NCBI GenBank assembly: GCA_034509425.1
Contig: JAVTVJ010000014.1
Location: forward strand, 1 to 64,000
Length of the DNA stretch: 64,000 nt
Source: Eopsaltria australis
Lineage: Eukaryota > Chordata > Aves > Passeriformes > Petroicidae
Reading direction: 5' to 3'
The notes below the pieces were generated by a model. That model did not search any database, was not told where the DNA came from, and saw only the letters and a list, made by a program, of their open reading frames with translations. The translations under genes were made by a program, and so were the position numbers. Within the stretch, counting starts at the first letter, position 1. The number at the start of each line of letters is the position of its first letter. Positions 1 to 10,470 of the stretch are shown one piece after another.

Positions 1-599
1 CTGAAGGTGCTAATATTTTTTTTCATTCACACATTTTCACTTAAAAATAGGGATGCCTATTACAAAAGTTTGCGGCAGTTAGGAAATAAAAAAGTTTGGC
101 TGAAAAATTCAAATAAGAGAATGCTTACAATGAATTTTCTAGTTCAGAAACTTCAGAAAACTACTACTGCCTTGTATTCATACACAAGAAGATCGCCCAG
201 ATCTTCTTGTGAGGTCAAAGATGCACAAAATGCCTCCATTCACTTTTACGCATTTGCTCTTCTGATATTTCATCCCTCAATTCCCTGTCCACGTTTCCTT
301 TGCTTTTCATTCTCATGAGCTTCCAGCTTTATCTGTACAAACAGGTCTCTAGGAAACTGGTAGGGCTGTGAATTACTTATTCAGGAGAACAATCCTTCTT
401 AGTCTAACGAGAAAACAAGACACTTGTACTGGCTTTTGTTCTTAACCTTCTACTTTCCTTCAAGATTCAGCTCACAGTATTTTGATATCAGTGACAAAAA
501 ATATCAGATTTCTAAGATTTTCAAAAGTGTCCTTGATGACCACCACATCCAAGCCAAATACTCCTTTGAAGTCTTAAAAAAAAAAAAATACATTTTATG
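1..599. other. Non-coding stretch, no gene seen
   Basis: This is AT-rich unique sequence. It holds the perfect hairpin at 183-211 and a 13-base A run at about 576-588, just before the LTR-like element. Reading frames here are short and resemble no protein family known to me. No splice-bounded open segment stood out. Confidence 0.6.
183..211. repeat. Perfect 12-bp inverted repeat (hairpin)
   Basis: The left arm CACAAGAAGATC (183-194) is the exact reverse complement of the right arm GATCTTCTTGTG (200-211), separated by the 5-base loop gccca. The pairing stops cleanly at both ends, since 182 and 212 are both A. A 12-bp perfect stem with such a short loop is unlikely by chance in a window this size. 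It is not preceded by the long stem expected of a microRNA precursor, and no T run follows it, so its role is unknown. Confidence 0.85.
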
Positions 600-879
600 C
601 TGCATGATTTTGATAGCAGGGAAGGGAGCAGGAGTGGTCTCTCTGAGAAGAAACCAGGAGTTGCCCCCATGTGTGCCACAGGCATTTCCAGCTGGCTTCA
701 AAAAGGATCTGCTGCTACTGCTCAAACTTTAGCCCCTCAGCAATGCTGGTGGCATCTCTGTGATAGCATATTTATGAACAGTGAAAAAACATGGTGCAGC
801 AGCTGTGTGAGAAAGGGGAGTGCAAAAAATGTGCAAAAACCAGCCCTGCAGACACCAAGCTGAGGGAGGAAGGAGGGGG

Positions 880-1110
880 AGGAGGTGCTCCAGATGCTGG
901 AGTAGCAATTCTCCTGCAGCCTCTGGCGAAGAATGTAATGGAGCAGGTTGTCCTCCTGCAGCCCCTGGAAGACCACGGTGGGGCAGGTGGACATGCCCTG
1001 AAGGAAGCTGCAGTCCATGGATAGGAGCCCTTGCCAGGAGCATGTTGTCTGGAAGGAGCTGCTGCCCATGGGGCACCCATGCTGGAGCAGCTCTTGAAGA
1101 ACTGTGCATC
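880..1110 (+). repeat. Degenerate internal repeat array of the LTR
   Basis: Several diverged units can be aligned by eye, each with a GGAGCAG-type core (examples near 940, 1083 and 1131) followed by a leucine-codon-like CTGCAGCCC or CTGCCCATGG segment. Unit length is about 35-45 bp and varies. The array lies inside the LTR remnant and explains the proline- and cysteine-rich open frames on both strands here, which are not real genes. Confidence 0.6.
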
Positions 1111-1191
1111 ATGGAAGACATCCCATGATGGAGCAAAGAAAGAGAACAAAGGGAGGAACAGCAGAGATTAAATGTTACGGACTTACCACAA

Positions 1192-1216
1192 CCCCCATCC
1201 CCCATTCCTCCCTCCC
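1192..1216 (-). other. Canonical G-quadruplex motif on the minus strand, in the LTR
   Basis: On the plus strand there are four C runs of 5, 5, 3 and 3 with spacers of 2, 6 and 1 bases, so the minus strand carries a G3+N1-7 four-tract motif. It lies just before the first AATAAA of the LTR. Folding is not shown by sequence alone. Confidence 0.6.
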
Positions 1217-1511
1217 TACTTCCTCCAATAAAAGAGTCAGGAGTGAGGGAGTGAAATTGAACCTAACAAGAAGGAGGGATGTGGGAAAGTGTTTTAGTTT
1301 TGTCTGTTTTTCTCACTATCCTACTCTAATTGGCAATAAATTAAATTCATTTGCCCCAGGTTGAATCTGTTTTGCCCATGATAGTAATTGGTGAGTGATC
1401 TCCCTGTCTGTATCATGCTCCTATCTTATTTTCTCACCCATCTGTTGAAGAGGGAGAGCAAAAGAGCAGCTGGGTAGGCACCTGGTGGCCAGCCAAGGTC
1501 AGCCCACCACA

Positions 1512-2789
1512 AAAACATATCACCAATAATATTTGATTGGCAGTATCACAGCATCATTAACTTTTTCAAACATCTATAGAAAGAAACAACACATTTGTCC
1601 CTTAGTTCTCTCAGCTCTGTGCAGCATTAATAGAATAGTGAAATATCCCAGGAATTTTGCAGTCTTAAGGATATGAGAGAGGAGAGGCCAAGAAAAAACA
1701 ACCCTGAAGGGAAGCTAATGAAACATAACCAGGAGATTGAATAGGTTTAAAAAAACAGCAAGTGGTTTAGAGCTGTAATGAGGAAAACAACCCTCTGGTT
1801 CAAAAGCAACTCCTTTCTTGTCCATTTGCAGGATAATCAATATCTCATCCTAAAACATCTGTGAGCAAATATAAAAAAGAAAGAATACTGTATTCTGGGA
1901 AAGATTTGCTGACCAAGCCCAAGTTCTGTAAGAAATGGAAGCATAAATAACTTCAAAATATTGATAATGATTCTTAGGGAAAAAGAGCTGAATAAACAGC
2001 ACTGAATAAAATGTAAAATTGCATTTTATCTTTCTGTTTTCTTGCAAAATTCTGTGCTAGCAGACCTGGACTGTGTCTGCCTCCAGCATTTGATCAGAAT
2101 TCTATCTCAGTCAGCCTTTTTTATTTCCCTGCCTTATTTTAAGCATAATTATCAGATTGATATATATGTGCATCAAGCATAACATTAGCAGAATCTGTGT
2201 TCTGAATTACTGTGGGATTGTTGCTTCTAGGGAGCAGAGACAGTTTAGGACCAGAAAATAAGCATGTTTCACTGAACAGATTATCTTTTTCAGCTAATAA
2301 TAGTTCATATCAAATACCATTTTGTGAAAGATATAGACCAACTTCCACACTCTCTGTTAAAAAAAAAAGAGGAAAATGTTCCCTACAGAACTCACATATC
2401 ATGAAATCAATTTTGCCTTAAAGGACAGTTTTCAGAGTAGTTTCAATCCTAAAGTAGGTCTGTATGTTGCTGGGCTCCTTATATATTTATATCACAGTGA
2501 GCAGTACAAGGACCCAACTGTGCTCCCTGTGTAAAATTCGGCTTAAACTCGCAGTAATGATAATGGAGACTGGATTATTCACATCCTGAGAATTTTTGTC
2601 TTGAAAGTTCCAGTTAGATCTCACAATGCATGCACCAGTTTGAACTAAACATCTAACACTTCCAGGACATCAAGGTACTTGGTCTTTGTAGCTTTTGAGT
2701 CTCAAAAAAAATGTGTTTTAATCCGCTTGGTCTAATGAGTGCAAGGTTTCCAACCTAAGACTTTCACAGGGCCATTATGCTCACATATT
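1512..2789. other. Unique non-coding stretch
   Basis: AT-rich sequence between the LTR remnant and the first CR1. I see no repeat, RNA gene, CpG cluster or convincing exon in it. The frames near 1850-2047 and 2212-2421 are short and look like chance. Confidence 0.6.
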
Positions 2790-3155
2790 CGTAGAATCAT
2801 AGAATCATGGAATGGTTGGGGTTGGAAGGGACCTTAAAGAACATCTGGTTTCAGCCCCTCTGCCATGGGCAAGGACACCTCCCACTAGACTAGGTTGCTC
2901 AGAGCCCCATCCAACCTGTCTTTGAACAGTTCCAGGGATGGTGCATCCACAACTTCTCTGGACAACTTGTCCCAGTGTCTCACCAACCTCACAGTAAAGA
3001 ATTTCTTCCTAATATACAATCTAAACCTACCCTCTTTCAATTTAAAGCCATTCCCCTTAGTCCTATCACTATCTGCCCATGTAAGAAGTCCCTCTCCAGC
3101 TCTCTTGCAGCCCCTTTAGGTACTGAAAGGCTAAAGAATTGTATCTGGAGGCTTT
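2790..3155 (-). mobile_element. CR1 LINE, 3'-end fragment, antisense
   Basis: The plus strand shows the reverse complement of the CR1 3' region. Three tandem octamers (CGTAGAAT, CATAGAAT, CATGGAAT; 2790-2813) are followed by the familiar segments GGTTGGAAGGGACC, GCTCAGAGCCCCATCC and AAGAATTTCTTCCTAATAT. The element's 3' end is therefore at the lower coordinate and it lies on the minus strand. Similarity decays after about 3132 and is lost by about 3155. This is the 5'-truncated form typical of CR1: it contains only the last few hundred bases and no intact reverse transcriptase, so it is a dead copy. The host must be a sauropsid, and the sequence style is avian. Confidence 0.93.
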
Positions 3156-4260
3156 AAATGGTCCAACTGCAAAGCCTTGGACAGATGTGAGCTGCAAGAT
3201 TCATGGAAAAAAGTATTTTGGATGTACTGCAGTCACATACAGGACTGTCTTTTGGAAGCATTCAGCTTCTCCCTTCACTGGGTAAGGAGATTAGGTATTT
3301 TAGTAAAGAGATACTGAGCATCCTCAACCACTGGGTAACTATTCACAAGTTTGTGTCCCTGACTTAAAGCATTGTCATGTGTTACAGAAAAAAAGAGAAT
3401 ATCCAACAATGCTGTTCCTGCTCCACAAGGATTTTGCATTCTATGTAGGTTACATTCCAAAGCTGCACAGACTTTGGTTGCTTGTGCAACCCTACAGTCT
3501 GTATTGCTGCGCATGTTTTCCAATTATCCAACTTCCATGAGAACAGAAGGTCAACAGACCATTCTAGATAAATATTTTTGTTGACCCAGCAACAGGAGAG
3601 GAAACAAAGTGAGCACTGAAACTGTTCATCACTGTGGTACTTGTTAATGATTCTTCTGGGTAGCAGCAATAATGAGCAGTTGAAAGAAGTACTTGATGTA
3701 CCCTCAATAAATTGCTTCCAAACCTTGTAATTGCCACAATTCTGGCTTTCAGTAGACTTGGTAATGAATTTTTGAGTGGTGTCCACATGTTGTGCCTGTT
3801 ACTGTACTTGACTTTCATCCTATTTTGAGTGATCTCATCAAGGGATGGATGATGTTATCTGAATAGAATATATTTATCCAATATTGGACACAGTGGTGAT
3901 GATGAAATGGAAATAACTATGGAACTGACTGCAAGTGATTTTTTAAAATTAATTTTCCTGTGAGGCCACCTTTTCATGATTCTGCTGTAGTGCTGATAGG
4001 TGTGTCATTTCAGATGGCACTGCAAGAAGACAGGATCCAGCAGCCTCTTAAAGGGTACTCTTATACATGGGAGAAAATAGATGCCCTCTTGTCTTGGAAG
4101 AGTAGACACCACTGAGGTGTTTCAAATGGCAGAAAATGCCTTAGGTTCAGATGGCCATGATGAAGCTTAAATATCCCTTACAGGCCTGTGGCATGTGCCT
4201 GTGATCAGAGTTTAACACAGCTCCTGCCTTCTGCTGACAAAATAAACGGAGGGGGGAGCA
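3156..4260. other. Unique non-coding stretch
   Basis: No repeat or gene is recognised. Overlapping short frames on both strands at 3275-3818 are mutually exclusive chance frames. Confidence 0.6.
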
Positions 4261-4311
4261 GTGGTTTTGGTTGGGTTTTTTTTTGGGGGGGGTTGGTTTA
4301 TTTTTTTTTGG
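4261..4311 (+). repeat. G/T-rich simple tract
   Basis: The tract is composed almost only of G and T, with an 8-base G run between two T runs of about 9. It belongs to a class of G/T-rich low-complexity tracts seen again at 25612, 56647 and 57950. Confidence 0.8.
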
Positions 4312-7300
4312 AAGAGAAAAGTAGAGAAATCTGGAGAGACTTTACCTCACTTACATGAGCTCTTCCTATATGTATAATTTAACATGGCACCTTATATATA
4401 ATTTAATGTGTGAAATAAACATAACGTTTGAATTTCACAACTGGAACTCTTCTACTTACAGAAGCGGAATTTTTTCCATCTGTTTTTAATTTAAAAACGC
4501 AGTTTCTGCAATGAAATGAACATGTGTAGAGGCTTAAAACACTGAATCCTAAAGACTGCATGACACCTTGCCCTCTTCCTAGGATAGTGAGCTTAACCAC
4601 TGTACAAGGTATATGTTGCATTGATGTCAGTGTCATGACTGATAAATCACTTTCATCCTGCAACAGAGCCTTATTTATAAATAGCTCTTTAATAGAATGC
4701 CCTAAGTTTGCAAAGATGTTTTTCAAACCCCTGAGAATACTGGCTCTTGCCTCAAAGAGCTTATAGTCTAAATGAAGTAGATAACCAGGTAGAAAGGATC
4801 AAAGAATAGAGGAGAAACACAAAGGAGAGAAGTGGTGGGTAGGAGGGAAGGGAGGTGGGCATAAATCTCAGGAGACCAGGTCTATCAACTTCTTGTTTTT
4901 AGAAAGAATATTGTTCACTGCCATTATAATTGAAATTAGGTAATGTTTTGGAGCAGAGCTCAGTGAACAGACTCACTGGTGTTGAGTTTTGTGGAGGAAC
5001 AGAAGGGTGTTATTTTGTGTGTTAGGAGGGCTGTCTTAGGCATCAGGACTGCATGAATATGCTGCTTGCAAGGGGATTTCACAATAGGTGAACAAGTAGT
5101 GTCAATAAGCTTTGCTTCATTGATTTTCATTCATTCCAGTTGAGGCTGTAACCCAGTGGGAGCAGTTAGGAGAAAGTAATAGACCTCGAGGGGAAAAGAA
5201 GGTTTTCTTACCTGTGTTAAGCCTTTTGCCTTGCAATCTGAATTGCACCTTTGCTCCTCAGCAAGTGCTTTGGTGTATCATGCACAACAGAAGCAGCTTA
5301 CTGGGCTGGTCCTCTTGGAGAGGCAGAGTGAGGGTTATTCATATTGCCTTCTCACATGCAGGGGTGTGACAGACTGCAAAAATGGGATGCTACACTTATT
5401 TAAGGTTTCCTAACACAGAGCAAAAAATAACCCAAACCAACAAAATTGATTTAGTTTGGTGCACTTTCAATTAAATGGATAGCTGTGCTTCTTGTGTTTG
5501 GCGGGTTTCTTTTTTTTTTCCTATTATGCAAAAAGTTTGCCTTTTATGTTGCTTGCTTATTAGAGTCTTTGAAATAAAAACTAAATGAATCTGAGAGTCC
5601 CTAGGTATTAATCTGTGACTTGCCATTATATTTATTAGCCATAATCTATCAGCATTCACTTGCTGTCTGAATTTTTTTTGACTACAAGGCAGTCTTGGCT
5701 TTGGTTTTCACTTCTAGCACTGATAGTGTTTTTACCTGTCATCATCCCCAATCTGCTCCAGGTGGAATACTAGCAGTGGTGCAGGAAAACAAATACGGTC
5801 CTTGAGGAAGAAAGAACATTCAGAAACTGAAAGCTGAGCAGAAGTGATGGATCAGAAAGGATTTAGGGGACCAAATACTAACAAATGTAATGTGTTTGGA
5901 TAGGACAAGTAAGGCCACTTGTAAAATTTCAAGTGGTATTTCTGGCCAATTTATATGCCCACTTCAGCTAAACAAATACAATAGGATTTTTAAATTACTT
6001 GAGAGTGAAGATCCAAAGGGTTTGCAATAGTACTTATTTTTATTACACTGCTGTTTTGTTCTGAATAAAATTGGTCTTGCTCTGAAGCTGCCCAGCTCAA
6101 TTAAGAGGCTTTCCCCCCTATCACTACATTTGTGTCCTCGGTGTCTAGTGGGCAAGGTACTCTCAATCTGTTCAGAACATTTCGTGTGTCCTCTGCCAGT
6201 GACGCCTGCATCTCTTTAGGTTGGGGAGAATGAGAGCAATGTTGTTGGGAACTGAAATCTTGGCAATAAATCTGAGCATTCGAGACAGATGAGGGGGGCA
6301 TGATGGAATATGGGGGAAGTTTTTAACTTTTCAGATGGTCACCTGTGGAGGATGGCAGGACAGGTCCTGTTGCTGCTGAGAGTGGATGTGAATTTTGGGC
6401 CTGAAGGTTTGGTGGTGCTGACTTGATCCCTATTCATTGGAAATGAAAAGCAAATGGAAACATGGAGAATTGAAGATTTTTTGTTTGTGGCAATTATTTT
6501 TTAGAGCAGTAATGTCCTTGCCATTCAGTTGGTCTCATAAAATGTCAGATGTCATTAATGACCAACAGTCTGATCACGGAAACTTTAAAGATACTGGAAT
6601 TATGGAAAACTTTCCCTTTCAGTCCATATCCCATCAGTGGTGATTGTAAAATATTTCCAGTGCACAGAAAAGTTTGCCAGTCCAAAAGAAGTTAACAAAT
6701 ATCAAATACAGAATCCTTGTAAGACTTTGAAGATATTCCAAAGCAATAGAAGATTAAGGAAACACACTCTCTGCTTATGCTTAAAACCAGTTCTAAAGCT
6801 TAAAAATACATCTTGTGGAAGTGTGGCATTTGTATGCTGTGGCCAGAAATGTAAAAAGTCTGTGTCTTCCTGAAAGGAATGTCGATTAGAAGTGATGATC
6901 AAAATGCTTGATGATGCACTTACTCATTATTAGCAAAGATGAGTAAGATAGTTTTAATTCCCATCTTATAAGCAGGCAGTTCTACAAGATTGGTGTTGTG
7001 TCCAGGCTGTGGATAGGGTTCATATAGGTAAAATATTAAAAAGTAATGAATTCAGAAGTATGAAGTATTGCTACTGCCACTGTACAGTGGCCAAGTTATT
7101 GACTGTGCCACTAGAAAACCATTCTACTTCTCATTTTCTCATTGTAATGTGCTGTTTTTCTTTTATTGCACGGCCATACCTACATTCTTGTTCTTAACTT
7201 CAGCCTGGTGAAACATCTTGCTGATACTTTTCCATTAACCTTGCTTGGAGGAAGAAAACAGTGGTGTAGCATAATATTTTTTTATTGATTCCCTCCTTTC

Positions 7301-9171
7301 CCTCCCTGAATTGCTAAGCCAACACAGAGAGGAGTGAATAGCTATTTTTAAAATACCTGTTTGGATTAAAAACTGTAGATAAGACACTGACAATTTTTCT
7401 CTTATTCTGCTCTCTAGGTTGTCAGCTTTGGAGCAATTTAACCACCAGCTGAGAGGGTGGACAAGTAGTGCCCTCTTAGATGTCTTTGCAGTGCAGGCCA
7501 TGAAAACAGCTTTGTGGCTGGTTTTATGCAGCACCTCGCATTAGCCAGTTTTCCTAAAGCAAATTGACCTTTGCTGTATAATGTTTTATGTCAAGTAGGA
7601 GATCAGACCTGCTGTGCTTGTGCTGTAATTTCCTTTAAATGCAGGATTAGATGTTCTGGTGTAATGGTGATACCAGTTATTATGTTAGTTGGTGTTTGCT
7701 CTGTTTCCCCTCCCAATTCTTTCAATTCAACTTGGGCTCCCTTTAAATATGTCTGTAGAAATCCTTACTGCCGCTTGGACCAGAAAGGGAAGCCCTGAAC
7801 ATCTTGGCCTACAAATACCCTGCCTGTGGAGCTTGCCCTGAGCAGGTACAGCCAGCAGCAACATCCCCTGCACTTCATCCAGTGGCAGTTCTTGGCTGCA
7901 GGCTGGAATAGCTGAGACAGGTGGGATGTGGGTCCCCAATCCCAGCCCTACAATTAGCAGTTTCTCCAGTGCCTTGAAACTGTACAAAAGAGTGGCTAAA
8001 ATGTGTGCTGGCTTACAAGATTTGAAGTGATACATTTGTCTGCTGGGCCTTCTTCAAGCTGTAGAGGGAAAAATAGAACAAGCTTAGTTTTTCCATAATT
8101 TCCTCCCTGTAGCCCAAAGGAGGCTACAAGACAGAGATGTCTTCTCTAATCTTCTCTTCCACCCTGCATTATTTTTCTTCCCTCCTCCTTTCCTTCTGTC
8201 TCACAGCTCCCCTCCCCACTCGCACACACGCAGACTTTTGACAGCACACCAGTTTGGTTCTCGAGCTCCCTTTTTAGCCCACATGGGTGTCTAGTCAGTG
8301 CTGCAGCCCTGGCTAATACACAAGAGTTGGAATAAACGTATAACAGCAGGTAGCAAGTGACTGTTGACAGGGTGACATATTGACTTAATATCTCGTGTTA
8401 TGTGATATGAAGGATGTGCCTTTTGGTGTGTATTTTCATTTTAATTTTTTTTGTGTGTTTCTTAGATAGACACTTGTAGGCAGTTTGGAGTAATTGTCTG
8501 AAATCATTAACATGTTTATTAAATAAGGGAGCAGAGTGCATTATCTAGCAAATCAATTATGTAAATGCACAAAAAGCATGAGAGATTAGTCTTTAACTGT
8601 TGCTGAACTGCATCCTCTTTCCTAAATTATACATGAAAGCTGGTTTTTTGTCAGTGTGTATGCGTAGTGTTAGGCTCCACTTTGCTCTTCTGGAGCTCTA
8701 AGTAACATCAATTAATTGGTACTGTTGTGCAAGAAGAGGGCACTCCTGATGTACACTAATGAACACCAGTGTGCATACATCCTTTCTATACAGGGAAACA
8801 GATGGTCTGGAGTGCAGAACAGAAGTAATCTCAATTGGAGAATCTGGATGACAAGATAAACTGACAGTGAAGCCCTAGCAATTTATTCTCTCATCTAGAC
8901 ACTGGAAAAAAATCTCCGGAAAATCTGTTAATCTCTAGCATTTTTAACAGTATGTTTTCTTTCTGGTGATTTACAATCAAATGAGACCATGCCTCTACTG
9001 TTTTACCAGTCCTTAACTTGAAGAGGAAGTGAGAATAGAGCTCATCACTCACGGCATGCTTGGAAAATTCACCTCTTTCCCTTACAGCTGTATAAATGGT
9101 GTGTGTAGGGGACCATGTGGTAATAACAGCACAAACTGCACTGCTCCATTTTTCACCCACTGCATTTTCAG
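4312..9171. other. Unique non-coding stretch with small landmarks
   Basis: There is no recognisable gene. Landmarks are a G-quadruplex motif at 4837-4859; a splice-site pair on the minus strand enclosing 5212-5373 whose three frames are all closed; a pyrimidine-rich run at about 8171-8230; and an AT-rich homeodomain-site-like block at about 8500-8600 that could be a conserved non-coding element. None of these can be confirmed without alignment or expression data. Confidence 0.5.
4837..4859 (+). other. Canonical G-quadruplex motif
   Basis: Four GGG tracts (4837-4839, 4845-4847, 4850-4852, 4857-4859) have loops of 5, 2 and 4 bases, inside a purine-rich stretch from about 4780 to 4860. No promoter-like CpG enrichment accompanies it. 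Confidence 0.7.
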
Positions 9172-9253
9172 TTGTGCTCAGCTGGAAAGAGAACAGTCTT
9201 CTGTGGTTCAGGCAACTGTGATTTATTCTCTGAAGCATATTGCACAAAAAAAG
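9172..9253 (+). other. Candidate coding exon (82 bp), unidentified
   Basis: An acceptor with a pyrimidine-rich lead (ending CTGCATTTTCAG at 9171) and a near-consensus donor AAAG|GTAAGT at 9254 bound 82 bases. One frame is open throughout: 1 base, then 27 codons, starting C-A-Q-L-E-R-E-Q and ending H-I-A-Q-K-K. The composition (Q, E, K, V, L codons such as CAG, CTG, GTG, AAG) is protein-like. It would enter in phase 2 and leave in phase 0. I do not recognise the peptide. Chance pairs of splice sites this good are expected a few times in 64 kb, so this is only a candidate, perhaps an exon of an intron-rich plus-strand gene or of a non-coding transcript. Confidence 0.25.
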
Positions 9254-10346
9254 GTAAGTCTTGCATCTTATGGCAATGGTGGATACCTGTGCAGGAGTCA
9301 TAGAAAAGGTTATGGCTGCATTTTAAAATTAGGGAAGCTTGTGGAAACATTGTTATTCTTCATTACCACATGTGTGGTCTCAAGCTTCCAGTAGTAGCTG
9401 GGGCCTTCCCAGAGGTTGTCACTATTCATCAAAAAAGGAGAACACTTACCACACTGATTTTTTTTTACCATACTATTGTTTTCCTGCCATGTCATCTTCT
9501 ATGTATCTTCCATCGAGGTGCACAGAGGTTGGGCCACTTCCACATGCCCAGCACAGAGCATTCAGAATTTCCCTATAATGCTGATTTTGCAGATCATCCT
9601 AAATGCTCAAACTGTCTCCCAGCACAGTTGTCCTGAGGATATGCTGTAGTTTCATCCCTACTGGAATGCTAGCACAAATAACTCGGCTCTTTATTTCCTT
9701 TGTTGTTATTTCTTACCTGGCTTGAGTTTGGTTTATTGAAGGGATGAACTTCTGCTGGCTTGATGGGTCACATCCTGTTATCAGAATCCAAGATTGCCTC
9801 CCAGGAACTGAGGCAAGGAACTTTTCTTTCTTCCTTTCCTCTGGTACTCACTCTTGCCCCTAGTCCTGACAGGGAGGGGGGTGAAGAAAGGCTTTGCAGC
9901 CTTGCATCCCTTTGGATGCACTGCAGGGGCAGTCACTGCACCAGGTATTGCAGGAGTTAACTTATCATAGAATCAGCAACTATGCTATAGAGCTGGATAT
10001 AAAGAATGCACACTGCTTTCCTGTGCTCTGACCAGGTGAGCTGGAGGCAGCTCTCTGAGTGCAGTTCAGTTCATCTGTGCAGTCACACATGTCAGGCTGG
10101 CTATTAGCTGTCATTGGAAGGCTTTCTGGAGTGGGTATCACCAGAGATGTGGCAATTCAGCTGGAGACAGTAAAATAGATTACTGTACCTGCAAGTAGGA
10201 TTTACTTAGTTCCTGATGAAAGTTTCAGTTGTGAAAATCTTGTTTAAAGACAGTGCCTTTCCAGGAATTCTCAGTGTTGAAATGACAGGACATTAAGTGT
10301 GTCATGTTTATTAATTGTCAAAATTAGATCAATCATAACAGAACTA
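9254..10346. other. Unique non-coding stretch
   Basis: No repeat or gene is recognised. A minus-strand donor (GCCAG|GTAAGAA, exon edge at 9717) and acceptor (edge at 9807) enclose 91 bp with one open frame of about 30 codons, but the peptide matches nothing I know and the pair may be chance. Confidence 0.5.
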
Positions 10347-10470
10347 ACAGATATGCCTGGTTGAGCTGAAAGATGAAGATGGAAGAGCTAGCAGATATCA
10401 CCAAGGAGCTGAGAGATGCCAGGAGAGATGACAGATGTGGCTGGATGAGCTGAAGGGGGATTGGAAAAAT
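10347..10470 (+). repeat. Degenerate three-copy tandem repeat, about 42-bp unit
   Basis: Units start at about 10347, 10391 and 10431. Each begins (A/G)CAGAT(A/G)T and carries GAGCTGA(A/G) about 20 bases later. The periods are 44 and 40, so small indels separate the copies. This is a short diverged minisatellite; no larger array is visible around it. Confidence 0.6.

Larger units (their letters stand above)
600..1511 (+). mobile_element. Avian LTR retroelement remnant, probably a solo LTR
   Basis: The segment resembles, from memory, a common bird interspersed LTR whose middle is a degenerate array of units built around GGAGCAG and a following TGCAGCCC/TGGCC-like motif (about 880-1110). The second half has LTR features: poly(A) signals AATAAA at 1227-1232 and 1335-1340, a conserved stretch around the second signal, and a 3' end in ACCACA at 1511, matching the CA end of retroviral LTRs. 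The 5' boundary is uncertain; similarity seems to fade near 600, and no convincing target-site duplication was found. No gag, pol or env frame adjoins it, so it is probably a solo LTR or fragment. The family (ERVL-like or other) is not asserted. Many substitutions break the internal units, so it is old and not mobile. Confidence 0.7.

Noticed and set aside
729..1205. 158-codon minus-strand frame and overlapping plus frames in the LTR
   Set aside because: These are products of the repeated CTGCAG/GGAGCAG units of the LTR remnant and show no protein family features.
5212..5373. Minus-strand segment with good acceptor and donor
   Set aside because: All three frames contain stops, so it is not a coding exon. 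It could only be part of a non-coding RNA, for which there is no other evidence.
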